A stretch of 60,000 nucleotides of DNA, taken from Nymphaea colorata (Eukaryota; Streptophyta; Magnoliopsida; Nymphaeales; Nymphaeaceae). A program made the translations under genes and the position numbers. Each line of letters begins with the position of its first letter. Within the stretch, counting starts at the first letter, position 1. Shown here in pieces: positions 1-12,200 of this stretch. The stretch spans positions 7,141,503-7,201,502 of the forward strand of contig NC_045143.1 in NCBI RefSeq assembly GCF_008831285.2. The letters are read 5' to 3'. The notes beneath the pieces are model-generated. The model did not search any database. It saw only the letters and a program-made list of their open reading frames with translations, and was not told the origin of the DNA.

Positions 1-835
1 ATCCAAATCACATTGCCTCTTGATGGGTTCCTCCAAGAAACCCGGTTTCTGCTTCCAATTGACCAAGAGGTCTTCATGAAATTGCAACGTATGTAATTGA
101 ACACCAATTTTGTAAAGAATATAGCGAGGCAAACTCGTAGGGAGTTCTTTAGTCGATAGGAAAAGAAACGAGTGCAAAGCTGGTTACATCTACATCCTTG
201 TGCATGCACGTGAATTTGCAATAACCAAAATACCCTTTATAAAGCGAAGAAGAAAGGTTTTGAAAAGGACAAAAAGGAGATTTGTATAAAAGTAAAAGTC
301 TAAAAAATACACGTTATCCAAAATTTTTAAAATACCCCAACTCTCTCCCTTGTATTTGTATATTGTGCATGCAGCTTGATTTAAAAAGAATATGCACCTC
401 AACATTTATTTGTTTCAATGGTGTGACGGGTGAACATCTATACCCAGTTGTCGTTCTACCATTTGCAAAGAAGGAATTGCAGCAGTTAGCAATTTTGATT
501 GCCAGAGAGTTTTAAAAATCCAACTAATCACCACAAAAGCATTTAAAGAAAAGAACAACACTTGTTTCATAATTGCCCAAAGAAAGAGTAAAGCTGCGAG
601 GTTTGAACAATAAGATCATAATACAAAAAACGAAATAAGAAAAAAAAAAAAACATCCTAAAAATGCCAGTGCACAATCTTAACATAATCTAAAAGTTTAT
701 GGCTTAGGGTATTTTCAATTTCCTGAATTGATTGAAGAAGAAATGCTGGATTCCACTGGTGTGGAGCCCCCCAATCATGGCCGAATCCAAGATCCAAGGC
801 CTTCACAAAAACTATCCTCGACGTCGAGCATCTAA
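1..835. repeat. Dispersed repeat R, copy 1 (partial)
   Basis: Aligns by eye to 2452-3285 in the same orientation over essentially its whole length, with many substitutions and small indels. Shared landmarks are the segment around 1-100 (versus 2452-2550), the stretch near 400-510 (versus 2860-2970) and the segment near 720-820 (versus 3170-3270). It starts before or at the window edge, so its left end is unknown. No coding domain was recognised; the short open frames inside do not correspond to each other in a protein-like way. Probably a non-coding or long-decayed transposon family. Confidence 0.7.
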
Positions 836-1329
836 CTTTACAATTTTAAAACCAAGTCATTAAAATGCAACATGAAACAGACTAGGACTTCAAGTTGCAC
901 TTATATATATAGTAAAAAAGATCAATGAGTAGGGGAAACTAAACTGTAATTCAAACAGCGAGCTCTTTCCCCATTTTCGATTAGAACCATATGAAATAAA
1001 GATGTTTCTACTAATCATGAGCATGCTTCCATTGTTTCCTCAAAGTATCAACATTATTTTTCTATCGAGTGGGTTTATAAGTTCAAATAATATGGAAAAC
1101 ACATTCAAAACATTTGAATCCTTCAAACCGAACTTTTAACTTTTTATAAGATCTAGAAGCTAGGGGCATGACACATTTTCTACTGCATTTCCTCTCATTA
1201 ATCAGTCGCATCGCAGAGGTTGAGAAGAGGAATAAGCGGCCTTCAATTGGTGGAGCCATGCAGAACCAGAAGCTTCGGTACCTTGACTTTTGGTAACCCA
1301 TTATAAAGATTTTCGGTCACATATCATTT
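836..1329. other. Intergenic; contains a second dispersed repeat
   Basis: No gene is seen. The part from about 1018 to 1150 is a diverged copy of 28945-29075 (shared words such as TTGTTTCCTCAAAGTATCAA), so it belongs to another dispersed repeat. The remainder shows nothing recognisable. Confidence 0.5.
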
Positions 1330-1777
1330 CGTGTGAGCTGCAGGGTTATCCCACTGCCCTAGTGAGAACTCTCCCTTCTCTCCTCCCTCCTTTCCATTGT
1401 CCCTAGGGTAGAGTCTAAAGCTGCATCAGCATACAGGTGGTGAGATCTTGCAGGTAAAAACTCACCCCTTTTCTGGTACAGGAGCGTAGCCCTTGTGGGT
1501 GGAACTCAAGACAAGCCGCATAACATGCCACAACTCTCCCTTTTGAGGTATGAGCTGCGCAGCATGTCCCAGCCCACCGCCTTGAACTATGCTTCTCCAG
1601 TCATCTGTCACAAATCTTGTACTTGCAAAATTTATGCAACAGATCTGGATATTGCAGGCAGTGGTAGTGAGCGGTCCAGATGGATCTTGTAAGTATGTGG
1701 GTCTTAGCTGGTCATTTCCCCATTTGAGTTGGCATATATTTGCTCTCATGGATAACTAGAGTGGAATCGGTAGTGGT
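1330..1777 (-). repeat. Unresolved segment, possibly a decayed minus-strand SINE
   Basis: More GC-rich than its surroundings. Read on the minus strand it has a weak box-A-like start (near 1590) and the words AAGGGCTACGCTCCTGTACC (near 1480-1500), which resemble the minus-strand SINE-like piece at 49140-49245. No target-site duplication was found. The open frames on both strands have no recognisable domain. Confidence 0.3.
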
Positions 1778-1790
1778 GAAAGTGGTTTGT

Positions 1791-2030
1791 TGCCTCAAGG
1801 GGCATAGCGTAGCTGGTTGAGCTAGGGGCCTGTACTAAGGCAGGTCTCTACTTCGATTCCCGTGGGCGTTATGTTCATGTGTCTTAAGGCGGTAGGGCGC
1901 GACATCTAAGCTGAAGGGTGCACCGTTGCTATCGCTGACACCGATGCAGCTCAGAACCCCGGAGGCAGGGGGAATGGGGGGGCCTTCGGGCCTTTTTTGG
2001 GCGGTGGGATTAATACCCCTTGCTCACCCA
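1791..2030 (+). mobile_element. tRNA-derived SINE, full length
   Basis: A 240-bp body flanked by a perfect 13-bp direct repeat GAAAGTGGTTTGT (1778-1790 and 2031-2043), the expected target-site duplication of LINE-mediated insertion. Near the 5' end are a box A match (TAGCGTAGCTGG, consensus TRGCNNAGYNGG) and, about 30 bp on, a box B match (CTTCGATTCC), the RNA polymerase III internal promoter of a tRNA-derived SINE. The start GCCTCAAGGGGCATAG is shared with the SINE-like piece at 18340. It is non-autonomous and encodes no protein. Confidence 0.8.
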
Positions 2031-2084
2031 GAAAGTGGTTTGTGGTCCTTTGAAATGGAGGAGGCAATGTGGTAGGCGGTTGAG

Positions 2085-3285
2085 AGATCAGTTTATTATG
2101 TCTAGGACCACTTGTGGGCTTGCGTAGGCATGCAGTTGCCTACCATTCCCACAAATTTTATTTATTTATATATTGGTTGTTTACAGCTATTAGCTTCATC
2201 TATATATTGGTGTTCCTCGTTTGCTTTAATGCCCCTCAAACATTTCATTATTTATTTTAAGGTCTTAATTTTTTTCAACTAGTGAGGCAGGCCAAAAGCT
2301 ACTAGACGCACCATTTATGTAGGCGCATTGCCAAACAAGCATTTATTTATTAAATCTACCAAAAATACAGCATATTCAATGTCACCAAAAATCTAATTTG
2401 GAATGACTTATGTCATGTCTGATTGTTACCAACCACATAATGTTTAACCTCCAAATCAAATTATCACTTGATGGGTTCTTGGAAGAAACCCGATTTGTGC
2501 TTCCAATTGACCAAGAGGTCTTCATGAAATTGCCACATATGTAACTGAGCAAAATTTTGTAAAGAATAGAGCAAGGCAAAACTCGTAGGGAGTTCTTTAG
2601 TAGAAAGGAAAAGAAAACAATGGAAAATAATACAAAGCTGGTAACATGTACATCCTCGTCCATGCACATGAATTTGTAATAACCAAAATACCTTTTATAA
2701 AGCGAAGAAGAAAGGTTTTGAAGAGGACAAAAAGGAGATTTGTGTAAAAAGTAAAACAAGACTAAAAAATACGCATTATCCAAAAATTTTAAAATACCTC
2801 AACCACCTCACTTGTATATTTTGCATGCAACTCGATATAAAAAGAATATGCACCTCAACATTTATTTCTTCCAATGGTGTGACAAGTGAACATGTATACC
2901 CAGTTGTCGTCTACCATTTGCAAAGAAGGAATTGCAGCAGTTGGCAATTTTGATTGCCAAAGAGTTCTCAAAATTTCAAATCCATCTAATCGCCATAAAA
3001 ACACTTAAAGAAAACAACAACACTTCTTTCAAAATTTCCCAAAGAAAGAACAAAGGTGCGAGGCATTTTTTGAACAATTAAGATCATTATACAGAAAAAC
3101 AAAATGAAAACATCCTAAAAATGCCAGTGCACAATCTTAACATAATCCAAAAATTTATAACTTAGGGTATTTTCAATTTCCTGAATTCATTGAAGAAGAA
3201 ATGCTGGATTCCACTGGTGTGGATCTCCCCAATCATGGCCGAATCCAAGATCCAAGGCCTCAACAAAAACTATCCTTGACGTCGA
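2085..3285. repeat. Dispersed repeat R, copy 2 (longest copy)
   Basis: The first part (2085-2430) matches 10790-11170, and the rest (2452-3285) matches 1-835, all in the same orientation. This makes it the most complete copy of family R in the window. No terminal repeats or protein domain were recognised. Confidence 0.65.
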
Positions 3286-3539
3286 TTTATAACTTAGGAT
3301 GGTATTCTCACTGGCCGGATATTAGATTTGTCCTAAGAATCCTGATTTTTAGGACAATTTCGCTCATTGGTGTCAATTTAGATTGAATAGTTGTAGAGAA
3401 TAGGATTGTTTTCCTGACTCTCTGTAATGGACATGTCAATTTTGTGTCCCGTTTTTGTAATCTTCTTCCTTTTTCTTGTTTCTAATTTGTTGATGATTCT
3501 TTCATTCTTTTGTTAATATGATTGTTTGGGAGAAACACA

Positions 3540-3860
3540 TCATCCAGATTAAGGACTTGTAACCATCCAAAGTTGACATTTGAATCTTATCAGATCACTC
3601 ATGTTTAACTAAAAGGAAAAAGAATAGGAAACTTCAAGCAATTTGCTCGGATAGCCAGCACATCAATTTATTAAGTTTGTACCCATAATGCCAAATATGC
3701 GCTTGCCTACACGGTTACCCATATTAGTCCCACAAAATTTATTTATTTACATATTACTCCAACTATTTCAAATAATTTCTACCTTCCCAACCATACACAC
3801 CATTCATAGGAGCATCCATTTCTTAAATATAACAAAAACGAAAAAAATACAAAATCGCAT
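3540..3860. repeat. Dispersed repeat R, diverged copy 3
   Basis: Contains the same ordered words as the starts of the other R copies: CCAAAGTTGAC near 3568 (as at 10758), CCCACAAAATTTATTTATTTAC near 3730 (as at 2150 and 10858), and a segment near 3800 like 2310-2370. It is much more diverged than copies 1 and 2. Confidence 0.45.
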
Positions 3861-4446
3861 CCAAGGTTTGAACGATTCACAAATTAGGGCTCAATATTTG
3901 ACTTTCAATAGACCACCGTTCGTCCTTTCATTAAAATTTTGTCGACTTATCACATTAGCACGAGTTTCACCCAAGTTATGTGGACAACGGTGGCTGGAGG
4001 GAGCTCGAGCATTTTGGAGGAGAAAAGTTGGTGGTGATTTATTAAAGTTCAAATGTTCGGCGGCAATTTCTGAGTTGCTCAAATCACAACCAGGGACTTG
4101 TAATGCTTTTACTCACAAAAGGTTTAATTTTAAACGAACGACATGTAAATCTTTAATTGGAATACCTAAAAATCCTTTGCTTCTTAAAAAAATATATTAT
4201 CATTATCATTCTTTTGAGTTACTTAATTTTCTCTAAATAAGTAGAAATGGTACAAGAACGACGATAGCCACCTAACACGGAAACTGGCCTCGGAGGGCTT
4301 TACCCAATACCATTTTGTCAATCGAAAGGCAAGCACAACCATAAAACCAGGAACCTTTTCATTCATATAGTACCTATATAGATCCTTCTCCTCACAATGC
4401 CTTCGGAACTATGGAATCTGAAGGTGGTAACTTGAGGTCCTTCTCC
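3861..4446. other. Intergenic / presumed 3' flank of the receptor kinase
   Basis: An open frame of 182 codons crosses 3688-4236 on the plus strand, but it begins in repeat R, is low in complexity and has no domain, so I do not call it a gene. The part nearest 4446 should hold the 3' UTR of the minus-strand receptor kinase; no polyadenylation signal could be chosen with confidence. Confidence 0.4.
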
Positions 4447-4898
4447 TTACCTTGCTGATGGGTATATAGATGAACCATTGTCCGAGTGAGAATGGCCTTC
4501 AAAAGACAGGGAGCCAGGAACTCCTTCTCTTACTGAACCTTGATCTTCAATCTCGATGGCCGCCTTCAATCCATTCACAACTTCAGACATGGTAGGCCTT
4601 CTAATTGCTTTCTCTTCGTCGCATGACAGAGCTATCTCTACAACTTTCCACATAGAGTTAACATTGTATCTGCCTTGGAGCCTAGGGTCAACAATGCTCG
4701 CAACATCCCCCCTCATAATTTTGGGGGTAACCCATTGTAGGATGTGGACTCGCTCTGATTCTAGCGTTAATATGGCACGGTGGCCTGTGATGAGCTCGAG
4801 AAGGACCACCCCAAAGCTATATACATCACTTTTCTCGGTCAGTTTGTTGGTGTTGTAATACCTGAAAACAAAATTGAAGATGATGAATGAGAATCCTC

Positions 4899-4932
<34 letters not shown>

Positions 4933-6172
4933 CCAATTTGATCAGTTCCATTTCTGCCGTGTTTTGCAGCACAGTTGACATAATTTACAGCGATAAATTG
5001 AACTCTCATGACGATAAGCTCAACAACTGCAACGATTTTCGACTACCAATAACCGCAAATTTTCTACCATCTGTAATTCATTTTTCTGAACCGTCAGATG
5101 CACAACTCATGCATGATTAGTTGCAGAATGTGTCGAAACAACCATGTTGATAACCAGTGGCGGATGCAACTATGTTATTGATTAGAGAATGCAACCAGAA
5201 AGAGATTTTCTAGTGCAAAAAAAAAATGTTCGCATACTCGGGGTCCATATATCCAGCGGTTCCAGCGACTGTAGTTGTCATATGGGTAATGTCGTCTGTT
5301 GCACAGATCTTCGACAGTCCAAAGTCTGCAATTTTGGCTTCTAAATTTTTATTGAGAAGTATGTTGCTCGTCTTCACATCCCTGTGTATGATTGGTGGCC
5401 GGCATCCTGAATGCAGGTATTCCAGCCCTGCGTACCGAATAGCAATTAATATATGGGAACTTGTGAAGCTCATGAAAGGAAATTTGAAACGGCTTTAAAC
5501 TGAGTTCAACCTGTGGCAGAGCTTAGAGCAATTTCCAATCTTTGTTTCCAGCTAACCACCACTGAGCTCCTGGAATCCTCTGCTGCAAAGAATACAAGTA
5601 TTCGAGATCAGAAGTCAGCTCTTTTCTTTTTTCCTGCTAATGCAACATCTTCGAGGGACCTGCCTTGCTATTGAAAAAGAAATGCTCTAACCTGAACAGA
5701 GTAAATGATAATCATCCAACGATGGTACCTGATAATAGCTCCAACAAGTTTCCTTCAGACATATATTCATAAACGAGTACCATATTCTCTCCTTCCTCAC
5801 AGAATCCGTAGAAAGAGACCAAGTACTTGTGGTGAACTTTTGTTAATAACTTAATCTGCAAGCATTGAAACAAAGTTGGCTGAGCACCCACCAAATTTGT
5901 TTGCATCAAATATTTGAATTCTAGAAGCAAACCTCTGCTGCAAATTCTTTGTTCCTTTGCACAGTTGTTCTGGTCAATGTCTTGACTGCCACTTCACTGC
6001 CATCAATTAGTTTTCCATAAAACACATCCGCAGATCCTCCTCTACCGATCCTCCTTTCGAAGTTATTGGTAATCCTCACTATGTCCTTGTAGCTGAATAA
6101 ACAGCTACTTTCTAATGCCAATAGTGTGTGCGTGTTTGCGTTATCTGGCATAGGAAAAGATGATTAATAGTC

Positions 6173-6228
<56 letters not shown>

Positions 6229-8619
6229 CGAAGATGAAGTCAGAAACTCATACATGTCAAGGTTGAACCTTGGTTCTGGCTCATATTCTTCTTTCTCCTT
6301 AGAATCATAACTAGAACGATTCCAAGAACGAATATGAATATCGTAGGAGCACAGACGGAGAGCACGAGCAAAACAACATTGTGTTTCTTCTTGCAGGTTC
6401 CATCCAAAGAAAGTTGGGTGTTATTGTCAAGCCTGTGAGCAAAGAAACTCACTTTTTAAGTAAAGGATCGACGATTAAGTAGTTATTCATTTTTTACGAG
6501 CATGAATTTAAGTCTGACCTTACTGAAAGTGATCCATCATCCATCCTCTGTTTGAGGGTATTTGGAATTGGGCAAGAAAAGTGATTACCCGATAAATCCC
6601 TGAAAACCCATTTTCGTGTAACAATTCCATCAAGCCACATTACATGAAAGAAGAAATCAGCATCTATTCCATGCATTCAAAAAAAAAAAAAAATGGAAAT
6701 TTTATATGTGCTAATGAGAATTATTCTTTTGAATGAGAGATTATAAACTTTTGTAGCTCTTCATTCTTCTTCCACGATGCATTAATAGAGTATAGATGCC
6801 CACCGAAGAAAGATGAACTGCTAGTATTGTCCATTTCAGTCTGTTCCTACACTTGTTTCTTGAAAAATTTATGACCTCTGGCATGCCTGACCATGAAGTT
6901 CTAGTGTGAAATAACTTCCAGAAATGAGAAGTACAGGGTTCTGGTCAGAGATCTGTATCTAGCAAGTTGTATCTTGGAAGTCAGACATGATGGAATCTTT
7001 GTTTCAAAATGAGGAAGTTGGAAGTTTTAATGAAAAGGCAATCCAGAGGCAAAGATTATTGATCCAGGATTTGATTTTCCTAGAATATTACTTTTGATGA
7101 CGTTAGAGAAAATTGACAACCCATACTTACAACATTGTTAAACTTGTCATTTTTCCAAGGAAATCAGGTATTGATCCTTCCAAGTTATTTCCTGATAAGT
7201 TCCTGCACGGTGAAATTAGGAAGAATTTTTGCCTAACATAGTCATTTGTTGAAGGAAGAGCATACTCACAATGAGTCAATTGATGCCATTTGATAAAAGT
7301 AATTCGTTATGGAGCCATTCAAGCCACTATACGAGAGATCCCTGCATGGTAATCAAAATAATGACGATAATTGACAGTTACAAAATTAATGTTCATAAGA
7401 AGCAAGAAATCGATGTCACGCACAAGGAAATGATTCTTGGTGATGAGGGATTTCCATAGCTGCAGTCCAATCCATCCCAAGGGTACCCCTGGGGGAGGCA
7501 TGGATCGGAGATCCAGTTTTTCTTCAGACCGTAGTTGTCTCTAACTCTTGTGATCGCGTCAACTGCAATAGAAATGTTTTAAAACCACCCGTGTCTGTAT
7601 ATACGAAAACCAGAAAAGATCCTGTAGAATATAATTTCCACAGACGCACCATCCTGTTGATAGGTCGAAGAGCCAGTGACATCACGGGCTTCGTAAATCT
7701 CAATTGCGTTTATGATTGGACCAAGAGTAGAAGTCTGTGTAACGCCTATTGAGAATGAATATTCTCCCAGTGTATCAGGTGAAGTGCTGAATATGGTGTT
7801 CGTAACGAGATACCTAGGAACGAAAGGATCAGCCCAAGTTTGTCCATTATTGGCAATTGTGAGATTTCTTGTTTGGTTTTCTTTGTACTCAATCAGTTCG
7901 GCAAAATGCATAAATACATAAATGCTAGCCTTCGTGCTCCAGCTGATTGTAATGGGAGCAGATGAGGTCACAGCGGTCTGCATAATGGCAGTTGGCAATC
8001 CAAATGCCGGCGTATAAATTTCCTTCACTGGCAGATCAGTGCTAAGCGGAGTCCCATATGAATTGTTGTCTGGTGTCCATATGCGATCATACGGATCATC
8101 AGGAAACCTGCGTGTCAGTTGAATTCTTGTTTTGAGCAGAGAAAGAGATAATTAATTCTATAGCATTGTTCACAACAAAAACAGAGAGGAGTCACCTTAG
8201 GAAAGGCAAGAATGCAAGTATTAAAGCGAATAGACATTAAAAAAAAAAAAGAATTAAAGGAAAGTGGAGATATGTAAATTAGAGTGGGCATAAAAAAGGA
8301 ATGAAGATGCAAGTAAATTACTATTATTATAATGTTGGACATAAAGAAAGTTATTTATGATGGGAACCTTTCTCCTGGTGGAGAGATCCAGTTGCGTGCA
8401 TGCAACAAGGGGGAGCTTTGGGTTGGGTGCACTGAACTGAGCCCCTCTCTTTTTTGAAGTGTTTGTCCTCTGTTTTCGCCGATGGTTTTTCATTTGGCCA
8501 TTTGTAATCTTTGGTCGATGCATTCATCTCCAAGTTAAATATATAAATTCATTGGTACCTTCACAATTTTAAATTGATCAACCATGACCATTTCGTAGTC
8601 TTTAGGTGACACCATGACC

Positions 8620-8666
<47 letters not shown>

Positions 8667-9871
8667 TTGGGCGATACATTAAATCTGGTCACTAAGGTAT
8701 ATTAAATTTGTTGATACAAGCAGTTCTTTTATTCTCTAATAAGGAGAAAGAATGGTGACACTAAGAAAAGACAAGCACAACGCCGGCAGTGGTTTCCTCA
8801 ACTGCCTATACAAGATAGAAATGAATACCTAAAGAAGGAAATGCCTTCCGTTAACTGACCCAAACTTGTGGCTACAGAAAATTGAACAAAGGCGAAAGTG
8901 GATCGCGAGATCAATACATACCTTGATTCTTTGGTCGACCCAAAGTCGATTCTCTTGAAGGTCACAAGTGATGACCCATTTTCAGGTGAGTATATGCCAT
9001 TGTATGGCCGAAGTTCCAAACCTGATATAAACGGCATGCTGTTGCCTGTCTTCAGCAAACATACTGATAGGGAAGTTGAGGTTGCAATCTTGATGATCTC
9101 AGTTCTTAAAGCATGTGTTGCATTATCCAACTGAATCGTGTTCCAAAGGTCCAGCCCCATGTAGAGGTCGAAATTCGGAACCGATCTCAACCCATCGTAG
9201 TTCCCATACATGAAGGAAGCTCGAACTATGTATCTTAAGCCTGAAGTCAAGGGCCCCAAACTGTAACAGTTCCTTGTGTATTGTGGGAAGCTTCTTACTG
9301 TTTGGTAGATCTGAGCAATACTGCTAGTCAAATAGTCTGAAGAGATTTGCTTGGCAACTCCACTGGAAATGTACGAACTGTCGGAGGTATAAAACAGGCC
9401 AATATTGCTCTTGTAGCTTGCGTTATCTGGAGCGCCACAATCCAGACTGATGAAACCTGAACAATGAAAGCGGGAAAGTTTGCTGAACCAGAATAATGAG
9501 GTACTTGTCTCAATTTCATTTAAAAAAACTCCGTTTGGAAGTCTTGAAGCCCCGTGAGTTGTTTGGGGGCTTCCGTTTCTGTTGGTTTAAAAGCAATGCT
9601 GAAATAAGGGGTTGTCCAGGTTGAGGAGATTGGCAGAAAATTAATGTATGCAGGAGTTAAAGTTTACATTTTCATTGCAATCAAACACCTTATATATGTT
9701 TCTTGTTTTCTAACGCGATAGAACCTAAGTTACCTAACACCCTGTTCTGTAGTGGGCCTGTTCAGTAAAAACCTCCTCTTAAGGGCGGAGAGTGCGCTTA
9801 CCTTCTTGTGCTCCTACTCGAAGATAGAAGGCAGCACAAAGTAGCAGAAAGAAGCAGTCCCATGTACCCAT
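4447..9871 (-). CDS. Malectin-like LRR receptor kinase, 873 aa, 13 exons
   Basis: Plasma-membrane receptor Ser/Thr kinase of the LRR-I type (IOS1/SIF/FRK1-like family). Exons, from the start: 9802-9871, 8922-9456, 7650-8107, 7424-7562, 7270-7341, 7131-7202, 6519-6599, 6254-6432, 5933-6144, 5729-5855, 5511-5582, 5238-5427, 4447-4861. All introns are GT-AG and the sum is 2622 nt, exactly 874 codons. The first exon (70 nt) encodes a signal peptide starting [15 protein letters not shown]. The malectin-like domain spans about 24-360 (opens GFISLDCG), followed by SDPCLP, then LRRs on 72-nt exons (about 400-475) and a membrane segment 495-520. Kinase landmarks are Lys590 in VAVK, HRDVK with Asp689, DFG with Asp707, and [11 protein letters not shown]: an RD kinase. 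The third Gly of the P-loop is Ala574. No break was found. The exact ligand is unknown. A duplicated fragment of a related gene lies at 12640-12760. Confidence 0.93.
4901..4930. repeat. (GA)15 microsatellite in intron 12
   Basis: Fifteen uninterrupted GA units inside the intron between the last two exons of the receptor kinase. A useful length-polymorphic marker; no regulatory role can be read from it. Confidence 0.95.
6180..6225. repeat. (TA)n microsatellite in intron 8
   Basis: About 46 bp of uninterrupted TA inside the 109-bp intron (6145-6253) that separates the transmembrane exon from the first kinase exon. It fills nearly half of the intron, so length changes here directly alter a short intron. 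Confidence 0.95.
8622..8664. repeat. (AT)n microsatellite in intron 2
   Basis: About 43 bp of AT repeats within the 814-bp intron (8108-8921) that interrupts the malectin-like ectodomain, the largest intron of the receptor kinase. Confidence 0.95.
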
Positions 9872-10060
9872 CACGGTCCAGGAGTGTCGTCTTCTTTTGA
9901 CTGGATGGATGGAATGAAAAGGATTTTAATGAAGGGAAAGGAAGGAAAGAAAAGAAAAGACACATTAGCTCCTTGCTGCTATGAGATATTAGACATGTCT
10001 CTTCGCCTCCCCACACCAATATATCAAAGGCACACACTGGTGGAATGATGTACCCATTGC

Positions 10061-10070
10061 AAGTCAACGT
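10061..10070 (-). promoter_or_regulatory. Possible W-box upstream of the receptor kinase
   Basis: On the minus strand the sequence reads ACGTTGACTT, about 190 bp upstream of the receptor-kinase start codon. TTGACT is the WRKY-factor binding core, and family members are often pathogen-induced. The match is short and could be chance; no TATA box was placed with confidence. Confidence 0.3.
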
Positions 10071-10079
10071 GCTCGTAAA

Positions 10080-10739
10080 GCTGTTAGGTTTACGTGACAG
10101 GCAGTATAATCAAGCTAGCGTTTACCAAGTTGCAAACTAAGTCTTCAATTTCCAAATAACTGAGAACAAGTTTTGCCAATTAGATATTTGTAGGTGACTC
10201 CGATTTACTCACGGAGTGACGGCCATATCTGGCTTATTCCTGACATGGGCATGCCACTACAGGCTAAAATCACTACATTATTGAAAGGCTGTTAATAGTA
10301 TTTGACCGGACATTAACATAATTTAAAGGTATATATAGACTTTTTTTTTTTAATGGTAGTTAGAGAAGTCATTCAAGCACGGCAGGTTATTCATAATTAC
10401 CAGTCAACAAAGTCTTTCAGCCATAGCTAGTGTGAGGTATTCCCGAGTTAGGAAAAAAAAAACGCTCTGGGGTTCATTTTGCATGATGCAATCTTATGCG
10501 AGAGCCATTTTCATTCAATTAATATAACCAATATGATCCAATTTTTTGGATCCAGGGCTTCGATCTGGAACACACTTCAACACAACGATCCAGATCAGGA
10601 TGGTTAAGAGAACAGTCTTTAATGAAGATTTCCAACCTCCACAGTTAGTCTCCTCGACTAAGTGGAGCCAGAAATTTAAGTTGGGACGCACGTTACATGT
10701 TAATAAGGGAAAAAAAAATTACATAATTATCACGTCCAG
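10080..10739. other. Intergenic, nothing recognised
   Basis: Upstream flank of the receptor kinase. Apart from the candidate W-box just before it, I see no gene, RNA or repeat with recognisable ends. The short plus-strand open frame at 10546-10776 has no domain. Confidence 0.4.
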
Positions 10740-11300
10740 ACTAAGGAAGTACAACCTGTCCAAAGTTGACGTTTGAATCTGACAGGAACTATTGCACGTC
10801 AGTTTATTATGTCTGGGACATATGTGGGCTTGTGTAGGCTTGCAGTTGCCTAGCCAGTCCCAAAAATTGTATTTATTTACATATTGGTTGTTTCCAGCTA
10901 TTTGCATTTACATATTGGTTGTTTCCAGCTATTTGCTTACGTGTACATCGGTGTCCCTCATTTGCTTAATGCCTCTCAAACGTTTCATTATTTATTTGAA
11001 GGGCCTCAAATTTTCTTCAACTAGTGCCCTATACCCAAAATCCACTGGACATACCATTTGTATAGGCGTATAGGCATAGAAGCATTTATTTCTTGAATCT
11101 ACCAAAAAACACAGCATATTCAATCCCACCAAAAATCTAATTTGGAATGAATGAGTTATCGATCTCATGTATGACTTATCACAAGTTATCTCTTGGTACG
11201 TTCTTCAAATAAACCCAATTCCTGGCTATAACTAACGGGCACATCTTGATGGAATGGCCGGATATGAAATTGAGCACAATTTTGCTAAGAAATAACCCAC
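10740..11300. repeat. Dispersed repeat R, copy 4 (partial)
   Basis: Matches 2085-2560 in the same orientation (for example AGTTTATTATGTCTGGGACA at 10801, and TCTAATTTGGAATGA at 11136 against the copy at 2392). A local 33-34-bp direct duplication, units about 10876-10909 and 10910-10943, each beginning with the words ACATATTGGTTGTTTCC, is private to this copy. Confidence 0.6.
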
Positions 11301-11639
11301 TTGTTTCTCAAGAAAATTGTGCTTAAAAACCCCTCACTCCTTGAAAAAATCTGGCAAGGGAAACTCGCTGGCAGTTGGGGCCTCCCAACCCTTTAGTCAA
11401 AAGGAATGAATATAAGAAATAATAGAACGCTCCTTGAGAAAAATGTTATTCTGATTTTTATTTTTCTTTAGACTAGTGCAGATGTGCCAAGAAAAAAAAA
11501 ATGTGTTCTTGAAGATGTGCTCTTGGACTTCTGTCCTACAATACATAAATTTTTCGGAATCCTCTATTAAAATCCTCAATAAAGGGCTCTAGGCAGCCAA
11601 ATAATTTCGTGTTCTTCACCAAAGAAAGGACTCGATCCA

Positions 11640-12200
11640 ATTAAACAAGATCTCCATTCTCCACTGCAAACTTAGACTTGACATGTCGCCGTCCAGTTTG
11701 AGGGGGAATAAAAGAGATCATGGTGTGATCATGTTGAATATGAAGATGATCCCAGTAAATCATGAAGCCATTAATATAGCTGATAATGAAGATCAAGGAT
11801 ATTGGCCTGCATATATCAAGATGAGAAGCAGAGGAATGGTACGGCAGCTATAAAATTTTATGGAAGTTTTCATCGTGTGAGATGTCCATTGTGACCGTTC
11901 CTTTAACGAGCATTCCTTAGAAATGGTTGTAAAGTTCCCCATAAATATGAGGAGCTTGAACTGTGGAGTCTAAGGCTCATGGTGGCCTTCCGTGGTCATG
12001 TAACCTTTATCTATTATTTTTATTTTTCAACAATAGAAAGGTCAAATTTCCTGCTTCCTAGTAAAAAACTAAAAGAGTTATAGAAGCAGTATTCTTTCTC
12101 TCTCTCTATAAATGGGTTCAGAGATCTCCAGCACACTCAAGTAGTATAATTTCTAATTGTTTATTCAGTTTCTTAATTTCTTTTCCCTATGAAAGGTATG
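11640..12200 (+). mobile_element. Ty1/copia remnant: polyprotein tail, PPT and part of an LTR
   Basis: The plus strand at about 11655-11710 encodes KLRLDMSPSSLRG, which resembles the usual C-terminal end of a copia polyprotein, followed directly by a polypurine tract (GAGGGGGAA at 11700-11708), the layout also seen at 35940-35989 in the intact element. Downstream is LTR-like sequence with a TATA box (CTATAAATGG near 12106). No partner LTR and no target-site duplication were found, so the left part has been lost. Confidence 0.5.

Noticed and set aside
1797-1870. A functional tRNA gene at the SINE head
   Set aside because: Boxes A and B are present, but the arms do not pair into a cloverleaf and the piece is part of a 240-bp SINE with a target-site duplication.
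3688-4236. Plus-strand open frame of 182 codons as a gene
   Set aside because: It begins in dispersed repeat R, has low-complexity composition and no recognisable domain, and no splice-linked partners are evident.
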